Source: Actinoplanes regularis
Lineage (GTDB): Bacteria; Actinomycetota; Actinomycetes; Mycobacteriales; Micromonosporaceae
NCBI RefSeq assembly: GCF_900188005.1
Contig: NZ_FZNR01000014.1
Location: 124,001-188,000 of the forward strand
DNA: 64,000 nt
Direction of reading: 5' to 3'
Shown in pieces: positions 24,004-35,648 of the stretch. Position 1 is the stretch's first letter. Every line of letters begins with the position of its first letter. Position numbers and translations under genes: made by a program. A model generated the notes under the pieces. The model saw only the letters and a list, made by a program, of their open reading frames with translations, was not told the DNA's origin and ran no database searches.

Positions 24004-25953
24004 TCAACAGCTGCTGACCGTGTCGCCGCCGTCGGCGGCGCAGGTGTCGGTGCCGGTTCCGCCGTTGGCGGTGTCGCCACCGACGCCGTCCTGCACGTCG
24101 AGGTGGTCGTTGCCGGCGTCACCGAACGTGGTGTCGGTGCCGTCGTGGTCGATCAGGGTGTCCTGGCCGCCCTGCCCGTCCAGGTCGTCGTTGCCCGGCC
24201 CGCCGTCGATGGTGTCGTCGCTGGCGCCACCGTCGATGCCGTCCGTGCCGTCACCACCGTTGATGTTGTCGGCGCCACCGCCGCCGTCGATGACGTCGTT
24301 GCCGTTCCCGCCGCTGATGCCGTCGCCGTCGCCGCCGCCGTCGAGGTCGTCGGCGCCGTCACCGCCGTTGATCGTGTCGGTGCCGAGGCCACCGTTGATG
24401 GTGTCGGCGCCGTCACCGCCGTTGATGATGTCGGAGTTGTTGCCGCCGTCGATGATGTCGTCCCCGCTGCCGCCCTCGATGGTGTCCGCTCCGCCCAGGG
24501 CGTTGATGGTGTCGTTGCCGCCGAGACCGCAGATCACGTCGGCGCCTCCGGTGCCGGTGAGCGTGTCGTTGCCACTGGTCCCGGTGATGGTGCACGCGTC
24601 GGCGGTCAGATCGCGCACGAACATGTCGCGTACACCGTTGGTGTCGGAGGCCACCAGGTTGGTCGCGGACGAAGTGAACGCCACATGCTGTCCGTCACCG
24701 CTGATGAAGGCGGGGTCCGAGTCACCATCGGCCTCGGCGCCGCCGTTGGTGAGGCTCACGCGTTCGGTCGTCGAGTTCTGACGGTCGCGGACGAACACGT
24801 CGAGAACGCTGTTGGTGTCCGACGCGACAAGGTTGGTCGCGGCCGACGGGAAGGCGACGTAGCGGCCGTCGTCACTGATCGACGGGAGGCCCGATTCGGC
24901 GTTGGCCTCCGCGCCGCCGCTGGTGAGGTTCACGCGTTCCGTCGTGCCCGCCTGACGGTCCCGCACGAAGGCGTCGAAAGCGCCGTTGGTGTCCGACGCG
25001 ACGAGGTCGGTGGCCGCCGAATCGAAGGCGACATAGCGGCCGTCGTCACTGATCGAGGCTCGGCCGTTGGTCCCGTCCGCGCTCTGACCGCCACCGCTGG
25101 AGACGCTGACACGTTCCGTGGTCGCGGTCTGGAGGATGTGGACGAAGACGTCCGACGTCCCGTTGGTGTCGCTCGGCACGAGGTTGTCCGCGGCGGAGGT
25201 GAACGCCACCTGGCCGCCTCCGCCGCTGATGACCGGAAGCGAGACGAAGTCGTTCCCTTGGGCTCCTCCGGAGGAGACGCTGACCCGTACGGTGGTGCCG
25301 GCCTGCCGGTCTCGCACGAAGGCATCCGACGTGTCGTTGGTGTCTCCGGTCACCAGGTCATCGGCCACCGATAGGAACGCCACGCGGTTACCGTCGTCGG
25401 ACACCGTGGGCTGAACCGACGCGCCGTCGGCCTGCCCACCACCGGTGGTGAGGCTGACCCGCTCGGTGGTGCCGGCCTGGCGGTCCCGCAGGAACACGTC
25501 ACCGGTGGCGTTGGTGTCGCCGGACACGAGATTGTCGGCCTCCGACGTGAAGACCACATACCTTCCGTCGCCACTGATCGCCGAGAGAGCCGAACTGCCG
25601 TTCCCCTGGGCGCCGCCGGACGAGACGCTGACCCGCTCGGTGGTGCCGGCCTGGCGGTCGCGCACGAACACGTCCAGGTCGTTGTTGGTGTCGCCGGCGA
25701 CCAGATTCGTCGCGAAGGAGTCGAACACGATGTAGCGGCCGTCATCGCTCGAAACACCATTGGGGAGATCGGCCGCGCTGTCGGCATCGCCCTGCGTGCC
25801 GCCGGTGCTGACGCTGACGCGCTCGGTCCCCACGGCCGCGGCCGCCGGTGAGGTCTCCAGAGCCACCGCGGCCAGCGTCGCCAGGGCGGTGGTCGCGAAG
25901 ATCGCGCAGAGCCTTGCTGCGAGGCTCCTCCTGCCTGCTGAGGTTGTCCACAT
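24004..25953 (-). CDS. Secreted seven-repeat beta-propeller with RTX calcium-binding tail
   Basis: 649-residue exported protein. Residues 1-40 are a signal peptide ending in AAAA. About 43-450 holds seven near-identical 58-residue units of the type 'ISDDGRYVAFDSAATDLVAS' then 'DTNG...DVFVRDRQ...TTERVS', a PD40/TolB-like propeller blade pattern. About 455-630 is a run of GGxGxD nonapeptides ('GGNDTINALGGADTIEGGSG' and so on) forming an RTX parallel beta-roll that binds calcium. Seven blades would close one propeller. The start at the ATG 25953 is chosen for the signal peptide; the frame is open to 26067. Role unknown: a calcium-stabilised surface or matrix protein is plausible, and I see no catalytic motif. 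Confidence 0.85.
   Translation of the reverse strand: MWTTSAGRRSLAARLCAIFATTALATLAAVALETSPAAAAVGTERVSVSTGGTQGDADSAADLPNGVSSDDGRYIVFDSFATNLVAGDTNNDLDVFVRDRQAGTTERVSVSSGGAQGNGSSALSAISGDGRYVVFTSEADNLVSGDTNATGDVFLRDRQAGTTERVSLTTGGGQADGASVQPTVSDDGNRVAFLSVADDLVTGDTNDTSDAFVRDRQAGTTVRVSVSSGGAQGNDFVSLPVISGGGGQVAFTSAADNLVPSDTNGTSDVFVHILQTATTERVSVSSGGGQSADGTNGRASISDDGRYVAFDSAATDLVASDTNGAFDAFVRDRQAGTTERVNLTSGGAEANAESGLPSISDDGRYVAFPSAATNLVASDTNSVLDVFVRDRQNSTTERVSLTNGGAEADGDSDPAFISGDGQHVAFTSSATNLVASDTNGVRDMFVRDLTADACTITGTSGNDTLTGTGGADVICGLGGNDTINALGGADTIEGGSGDDIIDGGNNSDIINGGDGADTINGGLGTDTINGGDGADDLDGGGDGDGISGGNGNDVIDGGGGADNINGGDGTDGIDGGASDDTIDGGPGNDDLDGQGGQDTLIDHDGTDTTFGDAGNDHLDVQDGVGGDTANGGTGTDTCAADGGDTVSSC
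24603..25827 (-). repeat. Seven tandem ~174-bp propeller-blade repeats
   Basis: Seven units of about 58 codons, boundaries approximate. Each has TERVS, a Gly-rich turn, DGRYVAF, NLVASDTN and DVFVRDRQ. Units 5-7 are the most alike; unit 4 has lost the RDRQ end (HILQTAT). Confidence 0.8.
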
Positions 25954-26178
25954 GACAACCACGTCCCTTCCCGCCGGGCACACCGCCCGGCTCCGGTAAC
26001 GGTTGAATGCCGAGGGCTCCAGCGGATTCGGTGATCCGGCCGGCGCCGCACCCACGCACAAGACCACTTCCGGTGCCGCTTGGCGAGACGGAGTTGTTGC
26101 GCCAAATGCGACCGCCCCACCGCTGGTGGATCTCGGTGCGCCGGTCGCGAAATGTTGTGAGAGGACCGACCTTTGGCC

Positions 26179-27162
26179 TCAGCGGCCGCCGTCGAACAGG
26201 GCCATCGTCTCGGTCAGGCGTGCGCGCGCCCATTCGTAGTTGCCGGTGCCGGGGAAGTTCCGGTAGGCCGTCTCGATGGTCATGATCAGGACGAGGTAGA
26301 GGCAGTACAGGCGCCGGCGGACACGCTCGTCCTCGGTGGCGGGACCGTGGCCGTAGCCACGGATGAAGGCGGACGAATCGCCGTACGCGGGGACCTCGCT
26401 GCCGGTGAAGCCGGCCTCGATCAGCGGATCGCCGTAGAAGGCGCGCTCGTGGTCGATGATCGCCACGATCCGGCCGTCGCGGACCATGACGTTGTTGTCC
26501 CACATGTCCCACTCGACGAAGCACGGCTCGGTCACCTCGTCGAGACTGCCGGCGTGGGCCGCGATCACCGCGCGGACCTCGGCGTACGGGAAGCCCAGGT
26601 CGACCGTGCGGCGTTCGCCGTCGCGGAGCACGCCCTCGATCATCCGGAGGAAGGCGGCCCGCCAGGTCGGATCGCCCGGCCCGTCGAGCGGACCGAAGTG
26701 CGGGCCACGGACGGCGTTGAGGTCACGGTTCAGCGCGCCGAGCAGCTCGTTGTAGGCGGCACGTTCCTCGGCCGAGTGCTCGTCGCGGAGCATGCCCAGG
26801 TTGTCGCCGGCGATGAACGGCATGAAGAACCAGTCCGCGTCGCACAGCTCCCGGCTCCGGTCGGCGAACTCGATGTCGGGCACGGGGACGGTGGTGTGCT
26901 CCCGGACCAGGCGCAGCGCGGCGAGCTCGGTCGCCATCGCGTCGCGCTCGTAGGTCATCACCTCGATGCCCGGCGGCGGGGCGATCTTGAGGACGACCTC
27001 GCGGCCGGAGCGCAGCCGGATCCGGTACGCGACGTTGAACCAGCCGTGACCGAGCTCGTCGCACCAGTCGTCGCCGTCCGGGACCTCCTCGGAGCCGTAG
27101 GCACGCGCGATCATCGCACGCAGCACGTCCGGGGTCTGCCGGTTCTTGGTGATGCTGTCCAC
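26179..27162 (-). CDS. Aminoglycoside-phosphotransferase-fold kinase
   Basis: 327-residue APH-family protein. 'VVLKIAPPPGIEVMTYERDA' supplies the nucleotide-binding Lys. The catalytic loop reads 'FVEWDMWDNNVMV' (Asp as base, Asn for metal), and 'IVAIIDHERAFYGDPLIEAG' is the DFG-equivalent metal site. The usual HGD is replaced by EWD, so it is a divergent member. Substrate may be an antibiotic, sugar or other alcohol; resistance is not shown by sequence. It lies 19 bases after the EamA transporter gene in the same direction, so the two may share a transcript and a detoxification role. Confidence 0.82.
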   Translation of the reverse strand: MDSITKNRQTPDVLRAMIARAYGSEEVPDGDDWCDELGHGWFNVAYRIRLRSGREVVLKIAPPPGIEVMTYERDAMATELAALRLVREHTTVPVPDIEFADRSRELCDADWFFMPFIAGDNLGMLRDEHSAEERAAYNELLGALNRDLNAVRGPHFGPLDGPGDPTWRAAFLRMIEGVLRDGERRTVDLGFPYAEVRAVIAAHAGSLDEVTEPCFVEWDMWDNNVMVRDGRIVAIIDHERAFYGDPLIEAGFTGSEVPAYGDSSAFIRGYGHGPATEDERVRRRLYCLYLVLIMTIETAYRNFPGTGNYEWARARLTETMALFDGGR

Positions 27163-27181
27163 GGCGGCAACCTAGCGTCGC

Positions 27182-28087
27182 TCACGCCGTACCGGAAAGG
27201 TCTTGATCGATTTTGGTTCGCCGCGGCGGGGTGACCGCGAACGCGTTGACGGCGACGACGATGAGGATGCCGAGCCACTCGTGCGGGTGCAGCGCCTGGC
27301 CGAGCAGGACCAGCCCGGCCAGGGCGGCGAAGACCGGGTGGACGCTCATCACCACGCCGAAGAAGCGCGGCGGGACGCGGCGCAGGGCGATCAGATCGAC
27401 CGCGTACGGGATCACCGAGCTGAACACCCCCGCACCGGTCGCGAAGAGCAGGCCCGCGCCGGTCATCCGGCCGGAACCGATCAGCCAGGCCAGCACCGGC
27501 AGGTAGAGCAGCACGGAGACGGTGGTCGCGGCGGCGGGCGCCTGCAGGCCCGGCAGTCGCCGGCCGAGCAGGCGGTTGAGCAGGATGTAGGAGGCCCAGC
27601 AGACGGCGGCGAGCAGCCCGGAGCCGATCCCGTACCAGTCGCTGCCGCCCTGCGGCAGCACCAGGACATAGACCCCGGCGGCGGCGCCGAAGGCACAGAC
27701 CAGATCTCTTCCGGTACGGGATCCGGCGAGCGCCACGCTCAGCGGCCCGAGGAACTCCAGCGTGACGGCGAGGCCCAGCCCGACCCGGTCCGCCGCGATG
27801 TAGAGGCTCAGATTCATGGTCGCGAAGACCAGGCCGAGCAGGATCGTCGGCCACCACTGCGGCCAGCGGAACCGGTGCAGTGGCGGCCGGCCCACCGGGA
27901 TCAGCACGGCGGCCGCGACCATCTGGCGGACGGCGACCACCCCGGCCGGGCCGATGCTGCCGAACGCGTGGGCGCCGACGGCCGCGCCGAACTGGCTGCT
28001 GGCCGCGCCGATCACCATGGTGGCCAGCCCGCCGGCCAGTCCCCCACCGCCGCGGGTCCGCGCGGGGGCCTCCAGTTGTGCCGTCAT
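27182..28087 (-). CDS. EamA/RhtA-type drug-metabolite transporter
   Basis: 301-residue inner-membrane protein with about ten hydrophobic segments and two EamA halves. The first half has 'QFGAAVGAHAFGSIGPAGVV' and 'LGLVFATMNLSLYIAADRVG', the second 'GVFSSVIPYAVDLIALRRVP' and 'VVMSVHPVFAALAGLVLLGQ', as in RhtA threonine/homoserine exporters. It would export amino acids or other small metabolites. It is divergent from the LysR gene (69 bases apart, with a dyad between), so that regulator probably controls it. Confidence 0.9.
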   Translation of the reverse strand: MTAQLEAPARTRGGGGLAGGLATMVIGAASSQFGAAVGAHAFGSIGPAGVVAVRQMVAAAVLIPVGRPPLHRFRWPQWWPTILLGLVFATMNLSLYIAADRVGLGLAVTLEFLGPLSVALAGSRTGRDLVCAFGAAAGVYVLVLPQGGSDWYGIGSGLLAAVCWASYILLNRLLGRRLPGLQAPAAATTVSVLLYLPVLAWLIGSGRMTGAGLLFATGAGVFSSVIPYAVDLIALRRVPPRFFGVVMSVHPVFAALAGLVLLGQALHPHEWLGILIVVAVNAFAVTPPRRTKIDQDLSGTA

Positions 28088-28142
28088 GGCCCAATCGAAG
28101 CCCGCCGGGGCGCCGGAGAGAAATGCCTTCGCCGCGAGACTT

Positions 28143-28157
28143 ATACGCTGGGCGTAT
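28143..28157. promoter_or_regulatory. LysR box: perfect ATACGC-TGG-GCGTAT dyad
   Basis: A perfect 6-bp inverted repeat with 3-bp spacer, fitting the T-N11-A LysR rule (TACGC...GCGTA). It overlaps the first two bases of the lysR ATG. TTATAC at 28141-28146 is a fair -10 about ten bases before the ATG, so the lysR transcript may be leaderless and self-repressed. Confidence 0.65.
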
Positions 28158-29040
28158 GGATTTGCAGCTGCGTCACCTCCGCGCGCTCGTCGCGGTGGTG
28201 GAGGCCGGCACGTTCACCGACGCCGCGACCGATCTGAACACCTCGCAGGCCGCGGTGTCCCGGTCGGTCGCGGCGCTCGAGGAGGCGCTCGGCGTCCGCC
28301 TGCTGCAACGCACCACCCGGCACGTCAGCCTGACCGGCACCGGCGCCCAGGTGCTCGCCGGCGCCCGGCGCGTCCTCGACGAGGTGGCCCACCTGCACCG
28401 GATCGCCGAGCAGTCCCGCACCGAGTTGCGGGTCGGCTACGCGTGGGCGGCGATGGGCAAGCACACCCGGCGGTTGCAGCGGGCCTGGGCCGGCCTGCGG
28501 CCGGGGATTCCGCTGGTGTTCGTGCACACCAACAGCGTCACGGCCGGGCTGAGCGAGGGCGCCGCGGAGATCGCGGTGATCCGCCGGCCGCTGGACGATC
28601 CGCGGTTCGCGACCGCGCGGATCGGCGCCGAGGCGCGGTTCGCGGCGGTCTCCACCGAGAACCCGCTGGCCCGGCGGCGGACGCTGCGGGTGGGCGACCT
28701 GGCCCGGTACACCGTGGCGATCGACGCGCGGACCGGGACGACGACGCTCGACCTGTGGGAGCCGGGGCCGGCCCCGGCGATGGTCCGCCGCACGCACGGG
28801 GTCGACGAGTGGCTGACCCTGATCGCCGCGAACCAGGCGGTCGGGGTCACCTCCGAGGCCACGGCGAACCAGAATCCGCGGCCGGGGGTGGCCTATCGCC
28901 GGCTGCGCCAGGTGCCGCCGATCCCGGTCTGGCTCGCCTGGTGGCGCGACGATCCGCCGGCCCTGCTCGACGATCTGATCCGGTTGAGCCAGGCCGCCTA
29001 CGGCGGGTCGCAGGCGCCCGTCGAGCCGGAGCAGGAGTAG
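28156..29040 (+). CDS. LysR-family transcriptional regulator
   Basis: 294-residue regulator. The N-terminal winged helix is textbook: 'LRHLRALVAVVEAGTFTDAA' then 'TSQAAVSRSVAALEEALGV' and 'LLQRTTRHVSLTGTG'. The rest is a type-2 periplasmic-binding-like effector domain. The ATG at 28156 has no ribosome binding site and lies within an operator-like dyad, which suggests leaderless translation. It is divergent from the EamA transporter, the standard arrangement for LysR control of an exporter. The effector is unknown. Confidence 0.9.
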   Translation: MDLQLRHLRALVAVVEAGTFTDAATDLNTSQAAVSRSVAALEEALGVRLLQRTTRHVSLTGTGAQVLAGARRVLDEVAHLHRIAEQSRTELRVGYAWAAMGKHTRRLQRAWAGLRPGIPLVFVHTNSVTAGLSEGAAEIAVIRRPLDDPRFATARIGAEARFAAVSTENPLARRRTLRVGDLARYTVAIDARTGTTTLDLWEPGPAPAMVRRTHGVDEWLTLIAANQAVGVTSEATANQNPRPGVAYRRLRQVPPIPVWLAWWRDDPPALLDDLIRLSQAAYGGSQAPVEPEQE

Positions 29041-29065
29041 GTGACGGCGCCGGGAGCCGGCCCGG

Positions 29066-30004
29066 TCAGCGGAAGGATCGCCGGTACGCGGCGGGCGTGG
29101 TGTCGAGCGCGGCGCGGAAGCGGCGGCGCAGGTTCACCGCTGAGGACAGCCCGACGCGCTGGGCGATGGCCCCGACCGGGAGGTCGGTCTCCTCGAGCAG
29201 GGCGCGGGTGCTGGCAATCCGGCGGTCGAGCAGCCAGCGGCCGGGAGAGACGCCGAGCTGGTCGGTGAAGTGCCGGGTCAGGGTGCGGCGGGAGAGGCCG
29301 GCGCGGGCCGCCATGTGGTCCACCGTCAGCGGCTGGTCCAGGCGGGCGGTGATCCAGTCGAGCAGCGGGGCGAGCGAGTCGGGAACCGGGCCGGTGGTCG
29401 GCAACCGGGGGAACTGGCGCTGGCTGCCCTCGCGGTGCGGGGCCGCGGCCAGCTGACGGCCGATCCGCATCGCCAGGGCCGCGCCGTGGTCGCGCCGGAC
29501 CTGGTTGAGGCAGAGGTCGACGGTCGTGGCCGACGCACCGGCGGTGGCCACGTCACCGTGGTCCACGTAGAGCACCGACGCGTCGGACCGGATCAGTGGG
29601 TAGCGGGCGGCGAGATCGGCGGTCAGCTCCCAGTGGGTCGCGGCGGCGCGGCCGTCGAGCAGGCCCAGGCTCGCCGGGACGTAGATCCCCGAGCAGATGG
29701 CCACGATGCGCGCGCCGCGGCTGTGGGCGGCGCGGACCGCCGCGCCGACCTCCGGGGAGACCTCCGGGCCGGGGCACCAGCCGGGGATGAGGACGGTGTC
29801 GGCGGTGGTGAGGGCCTCCAGCCCGTGCTCGACGATCACGTCGACCTCCATGGTGGTCCGGACCGGTCCCGGAGTCTCCGTGCAGAGGGCGAAGTCGTAG
29901 TGCGTGGGGATGTCCGGGCCGTGATCGCCGAAGACGGCCGAGGCGCTGGTCACCCGGTACATCTCGAGCGGCGGACCGACCAGGGCGACCACGCGGTGCT
30001 TCAT
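29066..30004 (-). CDS. GlxA-type AraC-family regulator with DJ-1/PfpI domain
   Basis: 312-residue regulator. The N-terminal class-I glutamine-amidotransferase-like domain has 'GARIVAICSGIYVPASLGLL' with the nucleophile-elbow Cys in ICSG. The C-terminal AraC domain has two helix-turn-helix motifs, 'VDHMAARAGLSRRTLTRHF' and 'VGAIAQRVGLSSAVNLRRRF'. Such proteins activate nearby metabolic or transport genes; the amidotransferase-like part usually senses a ligand. It is divergent from the MFS gene with 72 bases between, which suggests control of that exporter. The ATG at 30004 is chosen by domain start; the frame is open to 30232. Confidence 0.88.
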   Translation of the reverse strand: MKHRVVALVGPPLEMYRVTSASAVFGDHGPDIPTHYDFALCTETPGPVRTTMEVDVIVEHGLEALTTADTVLIPGWCPGPEVSPEVGAAVRAAHSRGARIVAICSGIYVPASLGLLDGRAAATHWELTADLAARYPLIRSDASVLYVDHGDVATAGASATTVDLCLNQVRRDHGAALAMRIGRQLAAAPHREGSQRQFPRLPTTGPVPDSLAPLLDWITARLDQPLTVDHMAARAGLSRRTLTRHFTDQLGVSPGRWLLDRRIASTRALLEETDLPVGAIAQRVGLSSAVNLRRRFRAALDTTPAAYRRSFR

Positions 30005-30076
30005 GGCCCGAATGTACCCACCGACGTCGTCCTGGGCGCCTGTGGGCGGTTCACCGGCCGCCCACAATTGGTGATC

Positions 30077-31303
30077 ATGAAGCTTGCACTTCTCGATCGG
30101 CGACCGCCCGTCGCCACCTCGGACCGGCTGTGGACCAGAGACTTCGCCCTGTTCTTCGGTGCTCGTACGGTGTCCCTGCTCGGTGACGCGATGTTGCCGG
30201 TCGTGGCGGCACTGGCCGTCGGCGCGATCCACGGGGTGTCCGGCGTCGGCTACGTGCTGGCGATCTGGACCGCCCCGTTCGTGATCTTCGTGCTGTTCGG
30301 CGGGGTCTTCGCCGACCGGGTGGGTGCCCGGACGATGATGATCGGCGCCGACGTCGTCCGGATCCTCACCCAGGGGGTGCTGGCCGTCGCGTTCTTGACC
30401 GGGGACCCGCCGCTCTGGCTGCTGCTGTCCGCGTCGTTCCTGTCCGGGACGGCCGCCGCGATGTTCCAGCCGGGCGTGAACGGCATGGTCCCGCTGGTGG
30501 CCGCGGATCCGCAGCGCGCGAACGGCACGCTGAAGGTGGCCGAGGCGGCCACCCAGGTCGGCGGCCCGGTCCTCGCGGGTCTGCTGATGGTGCTGGCCGG
30601 CGCCGGCACCGTCTACGCCGTCGACGCGGGCACGTTCCTGCTGAGCGCGCTCTGTCTGGCCCTCGTCCGGATTCGACCGCTCGCCCGGGCCGGGAAGCCC
30701 TCGACGGTCCTGCTCGATCTGCGCCGGGGCTGGTCGGAGTTCCGTTCCCGCTCCTGGATGTGGTCGGTGATCCTGATCTGGGTGCTCTTCGGCGTCCTGG
30801 TCTTCGGGCCGTACATCCCGCTGAGTTCACGCCTGATCGGTGACCGTCTCGGCGACGTCGCGTACGCCTGGGTGATGGCCGGTCTCGGTGCCGGCACGGT
30901 CCTCGGTGGACTCGTCGCGATCCGGCTCCGCCCCGCGCGTCCGCTCGCCGCCGGCGGGATCGCCATGTCCGGGTTCGCGTTCATCCCGTTGTCGGTGGCG
31001 CTCGAGCTGCCGCTGCCGCTGCTGATGGCGGGTCACCTGGTGGGCGGCGTCGCCTGGGCGTTCTGGTCGGTGATGTGGTCCACGAGTGTGCAGACGCAGG
31101 TCGCGCCGGAGGTCCTCAACCGGGTCACCGCCTACGAGGTGGCCGGCTCGGTGGCCGGGATGGCCGTCGGGCAGGCGCTGGTCGGGCCGGTCCTCGGGAT
31201 CGTCGATCCGCGCACCCTGCTGTTCGTCGCCACCGGCGTCAGTCTCGCTGTCTGCGTGGCGCTGCTGCTCACACCGCCGGTGCGACGCCTGCGCCGGGCT
31301 TGA
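30077..31303 (+). CDS. MFS transporter (MFS_3/EntS-like)
   Basis: 408-residue inner-membrane protein with about twelve hydrophobic segments. 'FFGARTVSLLGDAMLPVVAA' and 'VFADRVGARTMMIGADVVRI' are typical of the MFS_3 group, which includes enterobactin exporter EntS and macrolide efflux proteins. It is likely a drug or metabolite exporter. The ATG at 30077 directly follows the divergent promoter shared with the GlxA-type regulator. Confidence 0.88.
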   Translation: MKLALLDRRPPVATSDRLWTRDFALFFGARTVSLLGDAMLPVVAALAVGAIHGVSGVGYVLAIWTAPFVIFVLFGGVFADRVGARTMMIGADVVRILTQGVLAVAFLTGDPPLWLLLSASFLSGTAAAMFQPGVNGMVPLVAADPQRANGTLKVAEAATQVGGPVLAGLLMVLAGAGTVYAVDAGTFLLSALCLALVRIRPLARAGKPSTVLLDLRRGWSEFRSRSWMWSVILIWVLFGVLVFGPYIPLSSRLIGDRLGDVAYAWVMAGLGAGTVLGGLVAIRLRPARPLAAGGIAMSGFAFIPLSVALELPLPLLMAGHLVGGVAWAFWSVMWSTSVQTQVAPEVLNRVTAYEVAGSVAGMAVGQALVGPVLGIVDPRTLLFVATGVSLAVCVALLLTPPVRRLRRA

Positions 31304-31402
31304 CTGTGCGATTCAAAGCGGTGCGATGACGGCTGGTAACGTCATCTGATCACCCGACAATCACCATAAAACCAGCATATCTATTATTAAAGGAGTGCAG
31401 CA

Positions 31403-32893
31403 GTGCGGATCCTGCCCGAGATCTCCCGCACCTTCGGTGAATACCTACTCGTGCCCAACCTCACCGACGAAACCTGCACGCCGGACAATGTCGACCTGTC
31501 CACGCCGCTGGTCCGGCACCCGGTCGGCGAGGAGTCCCCGATCCGGATCGCCACCCCGCTGGTCAGCGCGATCATGGGTGCCGTCTCATCGCCGCAGCTC
31601 GCGATCGCGCTGGCCCAGGTCGGCGGCATCTCGTTCGTCCATCAGAACCAGCCGATCGACGAGCAGGCCGCCATGGTCTCCGCGGTCAAGAAGCACAAGG
31701 CCGGGTTCCGGCACAACGACGTCAACATCAAGCCGACCGCGACGCTCGGCGAGGCCGACGCGCTGTTGCGCTCCACCGGCCGGGCGGTGGCGGTCGTCAC
31801 CGACGACGGAACTCCGCCCGGGGCGTTCCTCGGGCTGATCACCGCCCAGGACTTCAACTTCCACCGGCACCGCGTCGACGACAGCGTCGAGAGCCGGATG
31901 CGCCGCGGCGCCGAGCTCGTGACCGGGACGCCCGGGATGTCGCTGTCGACGGCGAACGAGCTCCTGTGGGACTCGCGCCAGGACGTGCTGCCGATCGTCG
32001 GCGCGGACGGCCGGGTCACCGCGCTCGTCCAGCGTCGCGACTACGAGCTGCACAAACAGTTCAGCTACGAGAGCGTCGACGACCACAAGCAGTTCCGGGT
32101 GGGCGCCGGCGTCAACACCCGTGACTACCGGGAGCGGATCCCGGCGCTGGTCGAAGCGGGCGCGGACGTGCTCTGCCTGGACTCCTCCGACGGTTACTCC
32201 GTCTGGCAGCGGGAGGTCCTCGAGTTCGTCCGGAAGGAGTACGGCGACGCCGTCCGGATCGGCGCCGGCAACGTTGTCGACGCACGCGGATTCGAGTACC
32301 TCGCGGACGCCGGCGCCGACTTCGTCAAGGTCGGCATCGGCGGCGGCTCGATCTGCATCACCCGCGACCAGAAGGGCATCGGCCGGGGCCAGGCCTCCGC
32401 GCTCGCGGAGATCGTCGCGGCGCGTGACGCCTACACCCAGCGGACCGGGATGTATGTCCCGCTCTGCTCCGACGGCGGGGTGCTGCACGACTCGCACATG
32501 GCGATCGCCTTCGCGTTCGGCGCCGACTTCCTGATGCTGGGGCGCTACTTCGCCCGGTTCACCGAGAGCCCCGCGCCCCTGGTCAAGATCCGCGGCCAGG
32601 CGTTGAAGGAGTACTGGGGCGAGGGCAGCGCGCGGGCCCGCAACGTCGCCCGTTACGGGCAGGGCACCGAGCTCCACTTCGAGGAGGGTGTCGACGGCTA
32701 CGTGCCCTACGCGGGCAGCCTGTACGACAACGTCAAGGTCACGCTCGCCAAGCTGCGCTCCACGATGATCAGCTGCGGCTCGACGACGCTGCGCCGGTTC
32801 CACGACACGGCGACGCTCGTCCAGGTCTCCCAGCAGACCTTCGTGCAGAACTCCGAGGACGTCGAGCGCAACGAACGCCCCACGGTCGGCTGA
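31403..32893 (+). CDS. guaB: IMP dehydrogenase family protein
   Basis: 496-residue NAD-dependent IMP dehydrogenase that makes XMP, the first committed step to GMP. The barrel is split by two CBS domains at about 105-215. The catalytic loop reads '[20 protein letters not shown]' with Cys318 forming the thioimidate; the end 'GIGRGQ' differs from the more common GxGxPQ. '[20 protein letters not shown]' is the phosphate-binding region. The start is a GTG with AAAGGAG nine bases ahead. The 100 bases upstream are unusually AT-rich and should hold its promoter. A GuaB-type GMP reductase cannot be excluded. A strong hairpin follows. Confidence 0.85.
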   Translation: MRILPEISRTFGEYLLVPNLTDETCTPDNVDLSTPLVRHPVGEESPIRIATPLVSAIMGAVSSPQLAIALAQVGGISFVHQNQPIDEQAAMVSAVKKHKAGFRHNDVNIKPTATLGEADALLRSTGRAVAVVTDDGTPPGAFLGLITAQDFNFHRHRVDDSVESRMRRGAELVTGTPGMSLSTANELLWDSRQDVLPIVGADGRVTALVQRRDYELHKQFSYESVDDHKQFRVGAGVNTRDYRERIPALVEAGADVLCLDSSDGYSVWQREVLEFVRKEYGDAVRIGAGNVVDARGFEYLADAGADFVKVGIGGGSICITRDQKGIGRGQASALAEIVAARDAYTQRTGMYVPLCSDGGVLHDSHMAIAFAFGADFLMLGRYFARFTESPAPLVKIRGQALKEYWGEGSARARNVARYGQGTELHFEEGVDGYVPYAGSLYDNVKVTLAKLRSTMISCGSTTLRRFHDTATLVQVSQQTFVQNSEDVERNERPTVG

Positions 32894-32898
32894 CCGAC

Positions 32899-32934
32899 GG
32901 AACCCGGCCGGCCGCTGAGGGCCGGCCGGGTTCC
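32899..32934. terminator. Bidirectional hairpin between guaB and katG
   Basis: A perfect 15-bp stem (GGAACCCGGCCGGCC with its complement) and a six-base loop GCTGAG, placed exactly between two convergent genes. It starts 5 bases after the guaB stop and lies 6 bases from the katG stop. Confidence 0.85.
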
Positions 32935-32940
32935 CCGGGA

Positions 32941-35603
<2,663 letters not shown>

Positions 35604-35621
35604 GGGGGAACCATAGTCCCC

Positions 35622-35648
35622 TTTTCTGGAATGAATCAAGTTTTCTGG
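35622..35648 (-). promoter_or_regulatory. Candidate FurA-binding direct repeat (CCAGAAAA x2)
   Basis: CCAGAAAA occurs twice on the minus strand (35648-35641, 35629-35622), 19 bases apart, in an AT-rich patch 20-45 bases upstream of the furA GTG. Position and composition suit an autoregulatory site. The first copy lies inside the last codons of the upstream ABC gene. Confidence 0.4.

Noticed and set aside
24040-24600. Regular short repeats that might suggest a CRISPR array
   Set aside because: The period of about 27 bases corresponds to in-frame GGxGxD nonapeptides in one ORF; there are no identical repeats with unique spacers.
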